Positions 31,100 to 44,281 are shown, numbered from the stretch's first letter. The stretch: 64,000 bases of DNA from Pseudomonas segetis (GCF_900188155.1 NZ_FZOG01000004.1:62001-126000), one strand, 5' to 3'. The notes: generated by a model from the letters alone, not told the origin. Numbers and translations: made by a program.

Positions 31100-31501
31100 T
31101 TACTCCTTGGCGTCAGTTGCTTCGTCATCGTGCTGACGATCTTCAGTCACGGCACGCTCGATCAACGCCGACAACTGGGCACCACGAATGACGCTTTCGT
31201 CATAGTGGAAGCGCAGGTTTGGCACGCTACGCAATTTCATTGCCTTGCCTAGCTGCATCCGCAGAAAACCGCTGGCATCGTTAAGCACCTTGACGCTCTG
31301 ACGAATGCTCTCGGCATCGATCTCGGCGCCCATCACAGTGACAAATACCTTGGCGTGGCTTGCGTCGCGGCTTACCTCGACGGCGGTCACAGTCACCAGG
31401 CCACTGACGCGGGGGTCTTTGACTTCGCGAAGAATTAACTGCGCCAGCTCACGCTGCATCTGGTCGCCGATACGCTGGGCACGGCTGTATTCTTTTGCCA
31501 T
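31100..31501 (-). CDS. rbfA: Ribosome-binding factor A
   Basis: This 133-aa protein assists 16S rRNA maturation. It shows the KH-like core: [40 protein letters not shown] and [14 protein letters not shown]. It lies seven bases before truB and downstream of infB, separated from infB by about 110 bases with a strong hairpin. Confidence 0.97.
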   Translation of the reverse strand: MAKEYSRAQRIGDQMQRELAQLILREVKDPRVSGLVTVTAVEVSRDASHAKVFVTVMGAEIDAESIRQSVKVLNDASGFLRMQLGKAMKLRSVPNLRFHYDESVIRGAQLSALIERAVTEDRQHDDEATDAKE

Positions 31502-31554
31502 TTTTACTACCTAATTACCCGCCTGAGGCCACATAAGCATCAGACTCAAAAGCG

Positions 31555-31591
31555 GCAAACGCCCGGCCGTGCTTGAGCAGGGCCGGGCGTT
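31555..31591 (-). terminator. Hairpin between infB and rbfA
   Basis: AACGCCCGGCC (31558-31568) and GGCCGGGCGTT (31581-31591) form an 11-bp stem. On the minus strand it is followed by TGCCGCTTTTG, a poor T run. It may be a partial terminator or a processing/stability element that tunes rbfA-truB relative to infB. Confidence 0.5.
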
Positions 31592-31611
31592 GCATGTTGC
31601 AGCAGGCTGCC

Positions 31612-34113
31612 TTACAGGCTGCGAGCCACCTGGACTTTCTCGTACACTTCGATCTTGTCGCCGACCTTGACGTCGTTGTAGCTCTTGACGCCAATACCGC
31701 ACTCCATGCCGTTACGCACTTCGGCCATATCGTCTTTGAAGCGACGCAGCGACTCGAGTTCGCCTTCGTAGATCACCACGTCGTCACGCAGTACACGGAT
31801 TGGACGGTTACGGTAAACAACACCTTCAATAACCATACAACCGGCAATGGCGCCGAACTTAGGTGAACGGAACACATCACGCACTTCGGCAGTACCGAGG
31901 ATATTCTCGCGAACATCGCTGCCGAGCATGCCGGTCAGGGCCTTCTTGACGTCTTCGATGATGTCGTAGATCACGTTGTAATAACGCATATCCAGCGACT
32001 CTTGCTCGACGATCTTGCGCGCACCTGCGTCGGCACGCACGTTGAAGCCGAACAGTACCGCGTTGGAAGCCAGCGCCAGGTTGGCATCGCTCTCGGTGAT
32101 ACCACCGACGCCGCCACCTACTACACGCACTTGCACTTCGTCGTTACCCAGGCCGCTAAGCGAGCCTTGCAAGGCTTCCAACGAACCACGAACGTCAGAC
32201 TTGAGGACGATGTTAAGCGTCTTCTTCTCTTCCTGGCCCATGTTCTCGAAGATGTTTTCCAGCTTGCCTGCGTGAGCACGCGCCAGTTTCACTTCGCGGA
32301 ACTTGCCTTGACGGAACAGAGCCACTTCACGGGCTTTCTTCTCGTCAGCAACAACAGTCATGTCGTCGCCAGCTTCAGGAGTACCGTCGAGACCAAGGAT
32401 CTCAACCGGAATCGAAGGACCTGCCTCCTTAATCGATTTGCCGTTCTCGTCGATCATGGCGCGAATGCGGCCGTAGTTCGAACCGACCAGAACCATATCG
32501 CCCTGACGCAGCGTACCGTCCTGTACCAGCACGGTTGCAACTGGACCGCGACCTTTATCAAGGCGCGATTCAACCACTACACCGCGACCTGGAGCCGACG
32601 GAGTTGCCTTGAGTTCCAACAGCTCGGCCTGCAGCAATACCGCTTCAAGCAGCTCATCGACACCAGTACCTTCTTTAGCCGAAACCGGCACGAATTGAGT
32701 GTTGCCACCCCACTCTTCCGGCACAACTTCACGGCCTGCAAGGTCGTTCTTGATACGATCAAGATCAGCGCCCTGCTTGTCGATTTTGTTGACGGCTACA
32801 ACCAATGGGACGCCAGCAGCTTTAGCGTGCTGAACAGCTTCCTCGGTTTGTGGCATTACACCGTCGTCGGCAGCAACAACCAGAATAACGATGTCGGTCG
32901 CCTTGGCACCACGAGCACGCATTTGGGTAAATGCAGCGTGACCCGGAGTATCGAGGAAGGTCACCATGCCACGATCGGTTTCTACGTGGTAGGCACCGAT
33001 GTGCTGGGTGATCCCGCCGGCTTCGCCAGAAGCCACCTTGGCACGACGAATGTAGTCGAGCAGCGATGTCTTACCATGGTCAACGTGGCCCATTACGGTC
33101 ACAACCGGCGCACGAGAGATGGATTCACCGTCGTACTTCAACGATGCGGCCAATTGCTCTTCAAGTGCGTTATCGCTGACCAGCTTGACCTTGTGGCCCA
33201 GCTCTTCGGCGATCAACTGGGCAGTTTCCTGGTCCAGTACCTGGTTGATGGTCACCGGAGTGCCCATCTTGAACATGAACTTGATGACTTCAGCGGCTTT
33301 AACCGACATCTGTGCAGCGAGTTCGCCAACAGTGATGGTTTCGCCAATGGCAACTTCACGAACAACAGGGCCCATCGGGCTCTGGAAACCGTGCTGATTG
33401 CGTTTTTTCAGTTTCGACTTGCCACGACCACCGCGACGGTGACCATCGCTCTCTTCGTCGACTGTACGAGGCGCAACGCGTGGAGCCGGTGCTTTCTCTT
33501 TAACAGCTGGACGATGCGAACCGGCCTTACGCTCGGCACGACGGTCATCGTCATTGCGCGTTTTATCTGGACGACGAGGCTCGTCTTTCTTGCGCTCTTC
33601 AACCACCGGAACATCGACCGGCATCGGAGTCGCAACAGGCTCAGGCACTTCAGCTGCGGCAGGCGCAGGCGCGTCAGCAACAGTTGGCGTTGCCGCAGGA
33701 GCATTCTTGGCTTCTTCGGCAGCTTTACGCTTGGCTTCTTCCTCAGCTTTCAGGCGAGCAGCCTCGGCTGCAGCACGCTGCTCTTCGAGCTCACGCTGCT
33801 TCTCGGCTTCGATCTCTTCAGCGCTGCGCTTAACGAAGGTTTTCTTCTTGCGCACTTCAACACTGATGGTCTTGCTGCCAGCTACACGTAGCGTGCTGGT
33901 GGTTTTGCGTTGCAGAGTAATCTTGCGCGGCTCTTCAGCCTTTTTATCGCCGTGACTACTCTTGAGATGAGCAAGCAATGCTTGCTTCTCGTTATCGGTG
34001 ACAACTTGCTCGGCACTGCTGTGCGGCAATCCCGCCTCACGCATCTGCTGCAGCAGGCGCTCTACCGGTGTGTCGACCACTTGGGCCAGTTCTTTCACCG
34101 TGACTTGCGTCAT
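31612..34113 (-). CDS. infB: Translation initiation factor IF-2
   Basis: This 833-aa GTPase brings initiator tRNA to the 30S subunit. The N-terminal IF2N domain ([21 protein letters not shown]) is followed by a long charged Ala/Glu/Lys/Arg segment (about residues 80-240). A second IF2N-like region precedes the G domain: [25 protein letters not shown]. Domains II to IV complete the protein. It is encoded between nusA and rbfA. Internal starts producing shorter IF2 forms are possible but not determined. Confidence 0.98.
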   Translation of the reverse strand: MTQVTVKELAQVVDTPVERLLQQMREAGLPHSSAEQVVTDNEKQALLAHLKSSHGDKKAEEPRKITLQRKTTSTLRVAGSKTISVEVRKKKTFVKRSAEEIEAEKQRELEEQRAAAEAARLKAEEEAKRKAAEEAKNAPAATPTVADAPAPAAAEVPEPVATPMPVDVPVVEERKKDEPRRPDKTRNDDDRRAERKAGSHRPAVKEKAPAPRVAPRTVDEESDGHRRGGRGKSKLKKRNQHGFQSPMGPVVREVAIGETITVGELAAQMSVKAAEVIKFMFKMGTPVTINQVLDQETAQLIAEELGHKVKLVSDNALEEQLAASLKYDGESISRAPVVTVMGHVDHGKTSLLDYIRRAKVASGEAGGITQHIGAYHVETDRGMVTFLDTPGHAAFTQMRARGAKATDIVILVVAADDGVMPQTEEAVQHAKAAGVPLVVAVNKIDKQGADLDRIKNDLAGREVVPEEWGGNTQFVPVSAKEGTGVDELLEAVLLQAELLELKATPSAPGRGVVVESRLDKGRGPVATVLVQDGTLRQGDMVLVGSNYGRIRAMIDENGKSIKEAGPSIPVEILGLDGTPEAGDDMTVVADEKKAREVALFRQGKFREVKLARAHAGKLENIFENMGQEEKKTLNIVLKSDVRGSLEALQGSLSGLGNDEVQVRVVGGGVGGITESDANLALASNAVLFGFNVRADAGARKIVEQESLDMRYYNVIYDIIEDVKKALTGMLGSDVRENILGTAEVRDVFRSPKFGAIAGCMVIEGVVYRNRPIRVLRDDVVIYEGELESLRRFKDDMAEVRNGMECGIGVKSYNDVKVGDKIEVYEKVQVARSL

Positions 34114-34138
34114 GCACTTCTCTCCTCAGGCCGTAAAA

Positions 34139-35620
34139 CTACTCGAACCAATGGGCTCGGGCGGCCATGATCAGCTTGCCGGCACGATCTGCGTCGATGC
34201 CGTCGATGTCGAGCAGGTCGTCAATCGACTGCTCGGCCAGGTCTTCGCGGGTAACCACACCGCGTACTGCCAGTTCCTGGGCCAGGCCTTTTTCCATACC
34301 CTCTAGCGAGAGCAGGTCTTCGGCTGGCTGGGCGTCTGCCAGTTTTTCTTCTGTAGCGATGGCGCGAGTCAGCAGGCGGTCTTTAGCCCGCGAACGCAGC
34401 TCATTGACGATTTCTTCATCAAAACCGTCGATACTGAGCATCTCTTCCATCGGTACATAGGCGATTTCTTCCAGGCTGGTAAAACCTTCTTCAACCAGCA
34501 CCTGCGCCAACTCCTCATCAACTTCCAACTCATCGATGAAGCGCTGCAGAATATCGCCAGTCTCTGCCTGTTGTTTCTCTTGGATATCCGCCTCGGTCAT
34601 CACGTTGAGCGTCCAACCAGTCAGCTGACTTGCCAAACGCACGTTCTGACCGCCACGCCCAATTGCTTGAGCGAGGTTGTCTTCGCCGACGGCGATGTCC
34701 ATGGCATGGGCATCTTCGTCGACAATGATTGCAGCAACTTCGGCAGGAGACATCGCATTGATAACGAACTGCGCAGGATTGTCATCCCACAGCACGATGT
34801 CGACACGCTCACCAACCAATTCACCAGATACCGCCTGAACGCGTGAACCACGCATACCAATACAGGCGCCTTGCGGATCAATACGCTTGTCTTTCGAGCG
34901 CACTGCAATCTTGGCGCGCGAACCCGGATCACGGGACGCGGCCATTACTTCAATCAACCCTTCGGCGATTTCTGGCACTTCAATGCGGAACAACTCGATC
35001 AGCATTTCAGGCGCAGTACGCGAAAGGATCAACTGGGGACCACGGTTCTCGGTGCGAATTTCCTTGAGCAGTGCACGCAGGCGCGCACCGACACGGAAGG
35101 TCTCACGCGAGATGATATCTTCGCGAGCCAACAGCGCTTCAGCATTGTTGCCCAGGTCGACAATCACGTTGTCGCGGGTCACTTTCTTGACCGTACCCGA
35201 GACGATCTCGCCCAGACGCTCGCGATAGGCTTCAACTACTTGAGCACGTTCTGCTTCGCGAACCTTTTGCACTATGACTTGTTTTGCAGTCTGTGCAGCG
35301 ATGCGACCGAATTCAATCGACTCAATCTTCTCTTCAAGCACGTCACCGACTTTGGCGTCGGATTTCATTGCCTGCTCCATATCTGGAGTCAGTTGATGTG
35401 CCGGATCATCCAGCTCTGCATCTTCAACAACCGTCCAACGACGGAAAGTCTCATAGTTGCCAGTGTGGCGATCAATCGCTACACGCAAGTCGACTTCGTC
35501 TTCGAATCGTTTTTTGGTCGCCGTGGCCAAAGCCAACTCCAGCGCTTCAAAAATCACACCGGCCGGTACACCTTTTTCGTTGGATACCGACTCAACAACC
35601 AGCAATACTTCTTTGCTCAT
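34139..35620 (-). CDS. nusA: Transcription elongation/antitermination factor NusA
   Basis: This 493-aa factor binds RNA polymerase and affects pausing and termination. It has the N-terminal domain ([17 protein letters not shown]), then S1 and two KH domains. The C-terminus has two acidic repeats, [16 protein letters not shown] and [16 protein letters not shown], of the kind that contacts the polymerase alpha subunit. The start ATG 35620 gives the usual length. A longer frame only extends into the rimP gap. Confidence 0.98.
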   Translation of the reverse strand: MSKEVLLVVESVSNEKGVPAGVIFEALELALATATKKRFEDEVDLRVAIDRHTGNYETFRRWTVVEDAELDDPAHQLTPDMEQAMKSDAKVGDVLEEKIESIEFGRIAAQTAKQVIVQKVREAERAQVVEAYRERLGEIVSGTVKKVTRDNVIVDLGNNAEALLAREDIISRETFRVGARLRALLKEIRTENRGPQLILSRTAPEMLIELFRIEVPEIAEGLIEVMAASRDPGSRAKIAVRSKDKRIDPQGACIGMRGSRVQAVSGELVGERVDIVLWDDNPAQFVINAMSPAEVAAIIVDEDAHAMDIAVGEDNLAQAIGRGGQNVRLASQLTGWTLNVMTEADIQEKQQAETGDILQRFIDELEVDEELAQVLVEEGFTSLEEIAYVPMEEMLSIDGFDEEIVNELRSRAKDRLLTRAIATEEKLADAQPAEDLLSLEGMEKGLAQELAVRGVVTREDLAEQSIDDLLDIDGIDADRAGKLIMAARAHWFE

Positions 35621-35667
35621 CGTACGCCTCGCCTTTCGCAATCCATTGGATCCGCGGGATCCGCGTC

Positions 35668-36126
35668 TCAATCAAACCTAGGGATAATGTTGGCCTTGTC
35701 GATCATATCGATCGGCAAAAGGAATTCATGATCATCAACCTGCACCACGACATCCTGCTCTTCAATACCGCGCAGAAGGCCTTGAAAGTTACGGCGCCCT
35801 TCGAAAGGCGAACGCAGCTTGATTTTTACTTGTTCACCGGTGAATGCAGCAAACTGCTCCAGGGTGAAAAGTGGTCGATCCATACCTGGAGATGAAACTT
35901 CCAAGGTGTATTCAGCCGTGATCGGATCTTCTACATCCAGAACACCACTGACCTGCCGGCTTACTTTCTCGCAGTCTTCGACGAGAACACCATCGGCATG
36001 ATCAATATAAATTCTTAGCAGCGAATGCCGCCCCTGAGACAGAAACTCAATGCCCCAGCACTGATAGCCGAGTTCCTCGACTATCGGGGCCAGCAAGTCC
36101 TGCAACTGTTCTAGCTTGCTCGACAC
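35668..36126 (-). CDS. rimP: Ribosome maturation factor RimP
   Basis: This 152-aa protein is needed for 30S maturation. It begins [27 protein letters not shown] and continues with [11 protein letters not shown] and [14 protein letters not shown]. The start is GTG 36126, with GAGGGG five bases upstream. A longer reading frame would include a terminator-like hairpin and is rejected. It is the first gene of the nusA operon and follows the initiator tRNA. Confidence 0.96.
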   Translation of the reverse strand: MSSKLEQLQDLLAPIVEELGYQCWGIEFLSQGRHSLLRIYIDHADGVLVEDCEKVSRQVSGVLDVEDPITAEYTLEVSSPGMDRPLFTLEQFAAFTGEQVKIKLRSPFEGRRNFQGLLRGIEEQDVVVQVDDHEFLLPIDMIDKANIIPRFD

Positions 36127-36154
36127 TCGAACCCCTCGCGCATGCTGTGCAAAT

Positions 36155-36176
36155 AAAAAATGGGCGAAACGCCCAT
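36155..36176 (-). terminator. Terminator-like hairpin in the rimP leader
   Basis: On the minus strand, TGGGCG-TTT-CGCCCA is followed by TTTTTTATTT, about 30 bases before the rimP GTG. Its position suggests a premature terminator (attenuator) in the rimP-nusA leader. A rimP leader RNA family of this kind has been described in gamma-proteobacteria. Confidence 0.65.
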
Positions 36177-36226
36177 CCATTTAGCTTACCTCTTCGCAAG
36201 GCAAGTAAAGCTGTCTCTCAGCTAGC

Positions 36227-36250
36227 AAAAAGCCCCTTGGAAAGGGGCTC
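36227..36250 (-). terminator. Terminator after the initiator tRNA
   Basis: On the minus strand AGCCCCTT and AAGGGGCT pair around a four-base loop, followed by TTTTTGC. It lies 10 bases past the tRNA end. Confidence 0.88.
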
Positions 36251-36259
36251 AGCTACTAC

Positions 36260-36336
<77 letters not shown>

Positions 36337-36399
36337 TCAAAGCTGGGGGCCGGATTATACGGCTGAACCTTGCTACGGGTCAACCAGAGCCCCATCGAC

Positions 36400-36428
36400 A
36401 AGAAAGCCCGCATGTAGCGGGCTTTCTT
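36400..36428 (-). terminator. Terminator after tRNA-Leu
   Basis: AAGAAAGCCCGC and GCGGGCTTTCTT form a perfect 12-bp stem with a five-base loop, just past the tRNA-Leu CCA end on the minus strand. Confidence 0.85.
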
Positions 36429-36434
36429 GAAAAT

Positions 36435-36520
36435 TGGTACCGAGAAGGGGACTCGAACCCCTACACCCTATGGGCACAACCACCTCAAGGTTGCGTGTCT
36501 ACCAATTCCACCACCTCGGC
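36435..36520 (-). tRNA. tRNA-Leu (GAG)
   Basis: This 86-nt class II tRNA reads GCCGAGGTGGTGGAATTGGT at its 5' end. Anticodon loop TTGAGGT gives anticodon GAG. A long variable arm, T arm GGGGTTCGAGTCCCC and encoded CCA are present. It starts ten bases after the secG stop and is probably co-transcribed with secG. Confidence 0.97.
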
Positions 36521-36530
36521 AAATTACGTT

Positions 36531-36914
36531 TTACTGCTGCTCTGGAGCTTGAGGTACATCAGCGGCCTTATCGACTGCTTGCGGCTCTTCGAGCACCGGC
36601 ACATCTTCAACTGCCGGTTTGGTCTGAGGCGTTTCCAAGACTGCCGGATCTGGCAAACCTACCTGGGTCAACGCATCAGCTTTTTCATTAGCTAAGTAGC
36701 CTAAGCCCAAGCTAGTTATGAAAAAAGCGGTGGCGAGTATAGCAGTAACTTTACTCAAAAAGGTAGAGGAACCTTGGCTACCGAATACAGTAGCTGAAGC
36801 GCCCGAACCAAAAGATGCACCCGCATCGGCACCTTTGCCCTGCTGCAGCAAAACCAGCACAACAACGCCAATAGCGCCCAACAGATGAAGTACTACTATG
36901 ACTGTTTCCAGCAT
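36531..36914 (-). CDS. secG: Preprotein translocase subunit SecG
   Basis: This 127-aa inner-membrane protein is part of SecYEG. Two spans are visible: [24 protein letters not shown] and [22 protein letters not shown], with [18 protein letters not shown] between them. A Pro/Glu/Ala-rich cytoplasmic tail extends it. It follows tpiA by three bases and precedes tRNA-Leu. Confidence 0.97.
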   Translation of the reverse strand: MLETVIVVLHLLGAIGVVVLVLLQQGKGADAGASFGSGASATVFGSQGSSTFLSKVTAILATAFFITSLGLGYLANEKADALTQVGLPDPAVLETPQTKPAVEDVPVLEEPQAVDKAADVPQAPEQQ

Positions 36915-36917
36915 TTT

Positions 36918-37673
36918 TCAGTTTCCCGCGGCGCGACAGATCGCACCGAATTCATCCGCATTCAGAGAGGCTCCACCTACAAGCCCCCCATCGATATCTG
37001 GCATGCCGAATAACTCGGCTGCATTGGCGGCCTTGACACTGCCGCCATATAAAATTCTTACGCCGCGAGCCACTTCAGCGTTTTCTGCTGCGAGCTGTGC
37101 GCGTATCGCTGCATGCACGCTTTGCGCTTCATCCGGCGTAGCCGTCAAGCCGGTGCCAATTGCCCAAACAGGCTCATAAGCGATCACAGCCTGGGCAAAA
37201 ACCCCAACCCCCAGCGACTCAATAACACTATCAAGCTGGCGACTGACTACTTCCAACGTCTTGCCTGCCTCACGCTGCTCGCGGGTCTCCCCCACACACA
37301 GGATTGGCGTCAAGCCACATGACTGAGCCGCTGCAAACTTGCGCGCCACGGCCTCATCAGATTCACTCAGCAACAAACGCCGCTCGGAGTGCCCAACCAA
37401 AACCATTTTGCAACCCGCATCATGCAACTGGCTCGCAGCCACTTCACCTGTCAGCGCGCCTTGCAATGGCTCATACGCACAGTTCTGCGCACCTACAACC
37501 ATCGACTTACCAGCCAAACCTTCAACAACCTGGCTGACGTACAAACAAGGTGGAAACACCGCGACATCCACGCCAGTCGACAACGCCAACTGACGAAGAC
37601 CCTTGATCAGCTCTGCGACGCTGGCGCGGGTACCGTGCATTTTCCAGTTACCAGCTACCATGGGGCGACGCAT
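36918..37673 (-). CDS. tpiA: Triosephosphate isomerase
   Basis: This 251-aa glycolytic enzyme has GNWKMHG at the substrate lysine, the electrophilic histidine in VGHSERR and the catalytic glutamate in [11 protein letters not shown]. Loop residues LYGGSV near the end bind phosphate. It is downstream of glmM and directly upstream of secG, a conserved Pseudomonas order. Confidence 0.98.
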   Translation of the reverse strand: MRRPMVAGNWKMHGTRASVAELIKGLRQLALSTGVDVAVFPPCLYVSQVVEGLAGKSMVVGAQNCAYEPLQGALTGEVAASQLHDAGCKMVLVGHSERRLLLSESDEAVARKFAAAQSCGLTPILCVGETREQREAGKTLEVVSRQLDSVIESLGVGVFAQAVIAYEPVWAIGTGLTATPDEAQSVHAAIRAQLAAENAEVARGVRILYGGSVKAANAAELFGMPDIDGGLVGGASLNADEFGAICRAAGN

Positions 37674-37737
37674 GCAATACCTCGTCGATCAAAGAGGGCG
37701 CAGATGATACCCAGCGCGGTCGTGACTGGCAAGCTGT

Positions 37738-39075
37738 TCAACCACATACTTGTGCAACAATTTTAGATAATTCATCGGCATAGCCGCGAACCAGGGCTTC
37801 ATCCTCACCCTCGACCATGACTCTAACCAGCGGTTCCGTACCCGATTTGCGCAGCAAAACGCGCCCACGGCCTGCCATTTCCTCGGTCACGCGCGCGCAG
37901 GCATCCTTAACCAATGGATCCTGCAATGGATCCACACCACCCTTGAAGCGCACATTAATCAAGACCTGAGGGCATTTGCGCATACCTTGACGAACTTGCG
38001 CCAGCGGCTGTCCACGTCGACGCACGGCGAGCAATACCTGCAAGGCAGCGATAATGGCGTCCCCGGTCGAGGTGTGCTGGAAACACACAATATGACCCGA
38101 GTTTTCGCCACCAAGCACCCAATCGCGCTCAAGCAACTCGGCAATCACATAGCGGTCACCGACATTGGCCCGCTCAAATGGAATATTCAGCTCGGAACAG
38201 GCCAGCTCAAGCCCCAGGTTACTCATCAGCGTGCCGACCACTCCACCCTGTAGCTTGCCCCGCTCCTGCAGGTCACGGGCGATGATAAACAGCAGCTCGT
38301 CACCATCGACCAGAGCACCTGTGTGATCAACCATCAATACGCGATCAGCATCGCCATCGAAGGCAATGCCCAAATCAGCTTCACGGGCGACCACCTCAGC
38401 CTGCAGTGCTGAAATATGGGTGGAGCCACAGTTGTGGTTGATGTTCAAACCATTTGGCTCGGCTGAGAGCGTGATCACTTCCGCACCCAGCTCACGAAAC
38501 ACACTCGGCGCAACCTTGTAGGCTGCACCATGGGCGCAGTCGAGCACCACCTTGAGCCCTGCAAAGCTGGTGCTGCTGGGCACACTGCTCTTGCAGAATT
38601 CGATATAGCGCCCAGCGGCATCATTGATTCGCGACACCTTGCCCAACTTGGCGGACTCAACCACTGTCATTGGCGTATCCAGCAAATCCTCGATCAACTG
38701 TTCGACTTCATCTGGCAGCTTGGTACCCTGCCCCGAGAAAAACTTGATGCCGTTATCGTCGTGCGGATTGTGCGAAGCGCTGATTACGATGCCCGCATCG
38801 GCATGAAATGTACGTGTCAGATAGGCAATAGCCGGGGTCGGCATTGGCCCGAGCAGCATTACATCGGCTCCGGCAGCAGACAATCCCGCCTCCAGCGCCG
38901 ACTCGAACATATAACCTGAGATACGCGTGTCTTTACCAATCAGGATGCGGCACGCCCCCTGCTTGCGAAAGGCCATGCCAGCCGCCCAGCCAAGCTTGAG
39001 CATAAAGTCAGGAGTAATGGGATAGTCACCCACACGGCCACGAATACCATCGGTGCCAAAATATTTACGTGCCAT
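37738..39075 (-). CDS. glmM: Phosphoglucosamine mutase
   Basis: This 445-aa enzyme converts glucosamine-6-phosphate to glucosamine-1-phosphate for peptidoglycan and lipopolysaccharide. The phosphoserine is S101 in [15 protein letters not shown]. The metal-binding loop is [11 protein letters not shown] and the sugar loop GGENSGHI. It starts 20 bases after folP, an order shared with E. coli. Confidence 0.98.
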   Translation of the reverse strand: MARKYFGTDGIRGRVGDYPITPDFMLKLGWAAGMAFRKQGACRILIGKDTRISGYMFESALEAGLSAAGADVMLLGPMPTPAIAYLTRTFHADAGIVISASHNPHDDNGIKFFSGQGTKLPDEVEQLIEDLLDTPMTVVESAKLGKVSRINDAAGRYIEFCKSSVPSSTSFAGLKVVLDCAHGAAYKVAPSVFRELGAEVITLSAEPNGLNINHNCGSTHISALQAEVVAREADLGIAFDGDADRVLMVDHTGALVDGDELLFIIARDLQERGKLQGGVVGTLMSNLGLELACSELNIPFERANVGDRYVIAELLERDWVLGGENSGHIVCFQHTSTGDAIIAALQVLLAVRRRGQPLAQVRQGMRKCPQVLINVRFKGGVDPLQDPLVKDACARVTEEMAGRGRVLLRKSGTEPLVRVMVEGEDEALVRGYADELSKIVAQVCG

Positions 39076-39095
39076 AAATCGTCTTCCCTAAATAG

Positions 39096-39947
39096 TTATT
39101 CTGCAGCCTCAACCGCAGTAATCATCCGCACAACATCAACTGTTTCAGCGACATCGTGTACCCGCAGGATATGCGCGCCCTTGGCAACAGCGAGTGCGGC
39201 CAGCGCCAGGCTGCCATGCAAACGCCCATCGACCTCGTGCCCTAGCACCCGACCGATCATACTCTTGCGCGAAACGCCCACCAGCAGAGGGCGCCCCAAA
39301 GCATGTAGCGACTCCAAACGCTTGAACAAACCCAGATTGTGCTCAAGGGTCTTGGCAAAGCCAAAGCCAGGGTCCAGCAGCAGTTTATCCTGGCCGATAC
39401 CAACTGCCGTGCAAGCGGCCATGCGCTCAAGCAGGAAGCCCTCAACCTCGGCAACCACATCAGGATATTGCGGGTTCTGCTGCATGGTCGTCGGCTCGCC
39501 ACGCATATGCATCAGACACACTGGCAAACCTGTTGCAGCCGCAGCCGCCAAAGCACCTTCACGCTGCAATGAGCGCACATCATTGATCAAGCCTGCGCCC
39601 AGGCGCCCTGCCTCGATCATAACCTGCGGGGTTGAAGTATCGACCGAAATAATCACATCCAGCTCGGCCGCAACAGCCTCAACCACCGGCGCAACGCGTT
39701 CGAGCTCCTGCTCGACAGAGACAGCCTGCGCTCCGGGGCGAGTTGACTCACCACCAATATCGATCAGCGTAGCGCCTGCGCGCAACATTGCCTCAGCGTG
39801 ACGCAAGGCTGCATCTCGCTGGCTGAAACGCCCGCCATCTGAAAACGAATCCGGCGTTACATTGAGAATACCCATCACCTGGGTGCGAGTCAGATCAAGA
39901 AACCGGCCACCACAAGGCAGCGGGCTAAATTTGTGTTTTAGCGTCAT
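39096..39947 (-). CDS. folP: Dihydropteroate synthase
   Basis: This 283-aa enzyme joins the activated pterin made by FolK to p-aminobenzoate. Sulfonamides act here. Signatures are MGILNVTPDSFSDGG and LIDIGGESTRPGA, then DPGFGFAKT and GVSRKSMIG. It is encoded between ftsH and glmM. Confidence 0.97.
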   Translation of the reverse strand: MTLKHKFSPLPCGGRFLDLTRTQVMGILNVTPDSFSDGGRFSQRDAALRHAEAMLRAGATLIDIGGESTRPGAQAVSVEQELERVAPVVEAVAAELDVIISVDTSTPQVMIEAGRLGAGLINDVRSLQREGALAAAAATGLPVCLMHMRGEPTTMQQNPQYPDVVAEVEGFLLERMAACTAVGIGQDKLLLDPGFGFAKTLEHNLGLFKRLESLHALGRPLLVGVSRKSMIGRVLGHEVDGRLHGSLALAALAVAKGAHILRVHDVAETVDVVRMITAVEAAE

Positions 39948-40034
39948 GTATAACCCGAAAACCCCGCGAGCGATTCAAGCCAGGCATTTTACCCAGCCTG
40001 CATCAGCGAGCAAATTTTCCTGACCAGCAAAACA

Positions 40035-40070
40035 AAACGCCGGAATACCCCTCATCGAAGTATTCCGGCG
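40035..40070 (-). terminator. Terminator of ftsH
   Basis: CGCCGGAATAC and GTATTCCGGCG form an 11-bp stem, followed on the minus strand by TTTTGTTTTG. It lies 37 bases after the ftsH stop. Confidence 0.85.
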
Positions 40071-40106
40071 CTATAAACCTAACCGCTATGAAACAGCAAC
40101 CGAGTC

Positions 40107-42032
<1,926 letters not shown>

Positions 42033-42273
42033 GTCGTTCAATTACCTACCCTCTGAAGCAAGCCCGTGCGCGAGCATGCCTCGCATGACGACCAGTTATG
42101 TACCGATCTAACTTACTACACAACGCGCCTTTCTTGCAGGCACTGTCTGTAACCCTTTATGAGCCGCCAACAGCGACTCGCGAAAACCCAATCCGTAAAC
42201 CCTTGTAATACCTGGGTTTGGTTAAGACTGGCAAGCCCGACCTAGGTTTCATAGCGCCAGTCTCTCAAGCCGA

Positions 42274-42897
42274 TTAATTACCGCGATAGCCACGCCCGAG
42301 CAGGTACTGCTCGCGCGAACGGTCACGCGAAGACAACGGCTTGCGCATTTGTACCTTTTCAAACATCTCGCGCACTTGCTTGTGGTATGCATCAAAACCT
42401 TCGCCCTGGAAGATTTTGATCAAGAAATCACCGCCAGGCTTGAGCACGCGTGCGGACAAATCCAGAGCCAGTTCGCACAAATACATTGCACGGGCCTGAT
42501 CTGCAGTCCTTACCCCACTCATATTGGGGGCCATATCCGAAATCACAAGGTCTACCGGATTATTACCGATGGCATCGAGGATCTGCGCAAACACATCGTC
42601 TTCGGTAAAGTCACCCTGAATGAAGGTCACATCAGGGATGCTGTCCATTTCCAGGATATCGGATGCTATCAAAGTGCCCTTGTCGCCAATCACCCGACTG
42701 GTCACCTGCGACCAGCCACCCGGCGCCGCACCCAGATCGACCACAGTCATGCCCGGACGCAGGATTCGATCCTTTTCCTGGATTTCCAGCAACTTGTAGC
42801 TGGCACGCGAGCGATAGCCGTCCCGTTGCGCCATTTTGACGTAGGGATCATCGAAGTGTTCTTTCAGCCAACGCTGGCTGGTTTTGGAACGCGCCAC
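42274..42897 (-). CDS. rlmE: 23S rRNA 2'-O-methyltransferase E
   Basis: This 207-aa enzyme methylates U2552 of 23S rRNA. It has the SAM loop [12 protein letters not shown] and the catalytic K-D-K-E elements, including the lysine in [10 protein letters not shown], the aspartate in [11 protein letters not shown] and the lysine in [13 protein letters not shown]. The start is GTG 42897, with AGAGG upstream. It is divergent from yhbY and followed by ftsH, a well-known order. Confidence 0.97.
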   Translation of the reverse strand: MARSKTSQRWLKEHFDDPYVKMAQRDGYRSRASYKLLEIQEKDRILRPGMTVVDLGAAPGGWSQVTSRVIGDKGTLIASDILEMDSIPDVTFIQGDFTEDDVFAQILDAIGNNPVDLVISDMAPNMSGVRTADQARAMYLCELALDLSARVLKPGGDFLIKIFQGEGFDAYHKQVREMFEKVQMRKPLSSRDRSREQYLLGRGYRGN

Positions 42898-42998
42898 GTG
42901 GCACCTCTAATAACAATCGTGAATTTCTGGGCGAGCATTACAGCGCTCGGGTAAACTGGGCGCCATATTTTCACCAGATCAGACGCAGGGATCAGATT

Positions 42999-43310
42999 AT
43001 GCCGCTCACTCAAGAGCAGAAGAAACAGTACAAGTCTATCGGCCACCACCTGAAACCGGTAGTAATGATTGCCGACAATGGTTTGACCGAGGGCGTCTTG
43101 GCCGAGCTAGAACGCGCGATTAACGACCATGAACTGATCAAGGTACAGGTTCGCATCACCGAACGCGAAAGCCGCATCAGCGCAATTAATGAGCTATGCA
43201 AGTCAGCTAACGCCGAACTGGTGCAGATCATCGGCAAAATGGCGTTGATCTACCGCAAAAATCCAAAAGCGAATAAAAACCTGTCGAACGTCAGCCGCTT
43301 TCAAGGTTGA
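42999..43310 (+). CDS. yhbY: CRS1-YhbY-type RNA-binding protein
   Basis: This 103-aa protein has the CRM domain: KKQYKSIGHHLKPVVMIADNGLTEGV, the GxxG-like region and IQIIGKMALIYRK-type text near QIIGKMALIYRKNPK. Members associate with pre-50S ribosomal particles. CAGGGA precedes the ATG. A possible -10 (TAAACT, 42953-42958) lies 40 bases upstream. Confidence 0.95.
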   Translation: MPLTQEQKKQYKSIGHHLKPVVMIADNGLTEGVLAELERAINDHELIKVQVRITERESRISAINELCKSANAELVQIIGKMALIYRKNPKANKNLSNVSRFQG

Positions 43311-43359
43311 TGCATAGAGCCCGGTTGCCCACCGCAGCCTGCGGTGGGTGGGTAGAACC

Positions 43360-43785
43360 TCACCCACCCTGCCTGGCAGGCACCGGCTGCAGCACCAGCA
43401 GCAAGCCACAGAATGCCAGCACCATGTAGTTGAACAGCTGCCAGCGTGGCGCCTCCAGCCCGAGCCAGTGCACGCCAAAGTAGCCAGCAACCATCAGCAT
43501 TGTCGTCAGCAGCAATTGCCCGCGAATATCGCGCCACAAGGCAGGCAAGCCCAGCGCTGCCACCAGCACAAGCGCCTGCAATCCAGCACAAACTGCCGCC
43601 AAACCCAGCAGCAATGGCTTGAGCGTCGCCGCCAAATCATCGACCAGCAATGGCGCCAGCCCCAATTTGCTCAGCGCGGGCAACACCAGGAACTGCAGCA
43701 ACCAGATACCGCCGACCCAGAAGGTCTGGGCGATCAACCAACTGATCGCCCCCGCACTCAGTCGCGAAGCAGCCCCTTGCGGCAC
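43360..43785 (-). CDS. DUF4149-like membrane protein
   Basis: This protein has about four hydrophobic segments: AISWLIAQTFWVGGIWLLQFLVLP, LLLGLAAVCAGLQALVLVAALG, LLLTTMLMVAGYFGV and LFNYMVLAFCGLLLVL. Together they match the DUF4149 family found after greA in Pseudomonas. The start is uncertain. GTG 43785 gives 141 aa. TTG 43839 in the same frame would give 159 aa and overlap the greA end. No ribosome binding site decides. Function unknown. Confidence 0.7.
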   Translation of the reverse strand: MPQGAASRLSAGAISWLIAQTFWVGGIWLLQFLVLPALSKLGLAPLLVDDLAATLKPLLLGLAAVCAGLQALVLVAALGLPALWRDIRGQLLLTTMLMVAGYFGVHWLGLEAPRWQLFNYMVLAFCGLLLVLQPVPARQGG

Positions 43786-43804
43786 TGCACGCGCATCGCC
43801 CGAC

Positions 43805-44281
43805 TTAAATATGACGGACTTCGACAATTTCGTACTCAATCAAGCCGCCAGGCGTCTTGACCACGGCTACATCACCTTCTTCCTTGCCGATCAAGGCACG
43901 AGCGATAGGCGAACTGACCGAAATCTTGCCCAGCTTGATATTGGCCTCGTCATCACCAACGATCTGGTAGGTGACGCTTTCGTCAGTTTCGCAGTTTGCG
44001 ATCTCAACCGTAGTGCCGAAGATTACCTTGCCGGTGTGCGCGATGGTGGTGACATCGATGATCTGTGCGTTCTGCAGGCGGCCTTCAATATCACGAATAC
44101 GCGCTTCAACCATGCCCTGCTGCTCGCGAGCTGCATGGTATTCAGCGTTTTCCTTGAGGTCCCCCAGCTCACGCGCCGTACCGATGTCTTCACTCAGCTT
44201 GGGGCGCACGACCTTGGTCAGGTGCAAATGTTCTTCTTCCAGGGCGCGCGCGCCCTGGACGGTCATTGGGTATTTTGTCAT
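43805..44281 (-). CDS. greA: Transcription elongation factor GreA
   Basis: This 158-aa factor rescues backtracked RNA polymerase. The N-terminal coiled coil carries the acidic tip [20 protein letters not shown]. The C-terminal domain ends with [23 protein letters not shown]. Its ATG overlaps the carB stop by four bases (ATGA), so it is translated with carAB. Confidence 0.98.
   Translation of the reverse strand: MTKYPMTVQGARALEEEHLHLTKVVRPKLSEDIGTARELGDLKENAEYHAAREQQGMVEARIRDIEGRLQNAQIIDVTTIAHTGKVIFGTTVEIANCETDESVTYQIVGDDEANIKLGKISVSSPIARALIGKEEGDVAVVKTPGGLIEYEIVEVRHI

Noticed and set aside
32002..33891. A 629-codon open frame opposite infB
   Set aside because: Antisense shadow of infB with no family similarity or start signal.
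36435..36520. tRNA-Leu and tRNA-fMet as integration sites of a mobile island
   Set aside because: No integrase, direct repeat of a tRNA end or foreign block is present beside them.
42184..42219. AAACCCA/TGGGTTT pair between ftsH and rlmE as a terminator of rlmE
   Set aside because: Only seven pairs around a 22-base loop, with a weak T run. Could be chance.
43328..43368. Alternative hairpins CCCACCGCA/TGCGGTGGG and GGTGGGT/ACCCACC between yhbY and the DUF4149 gene
   Set aside because: Neither is followed by a T run on either strand, and the second runs into the coding sequence. Not strong enough to call a terminator.
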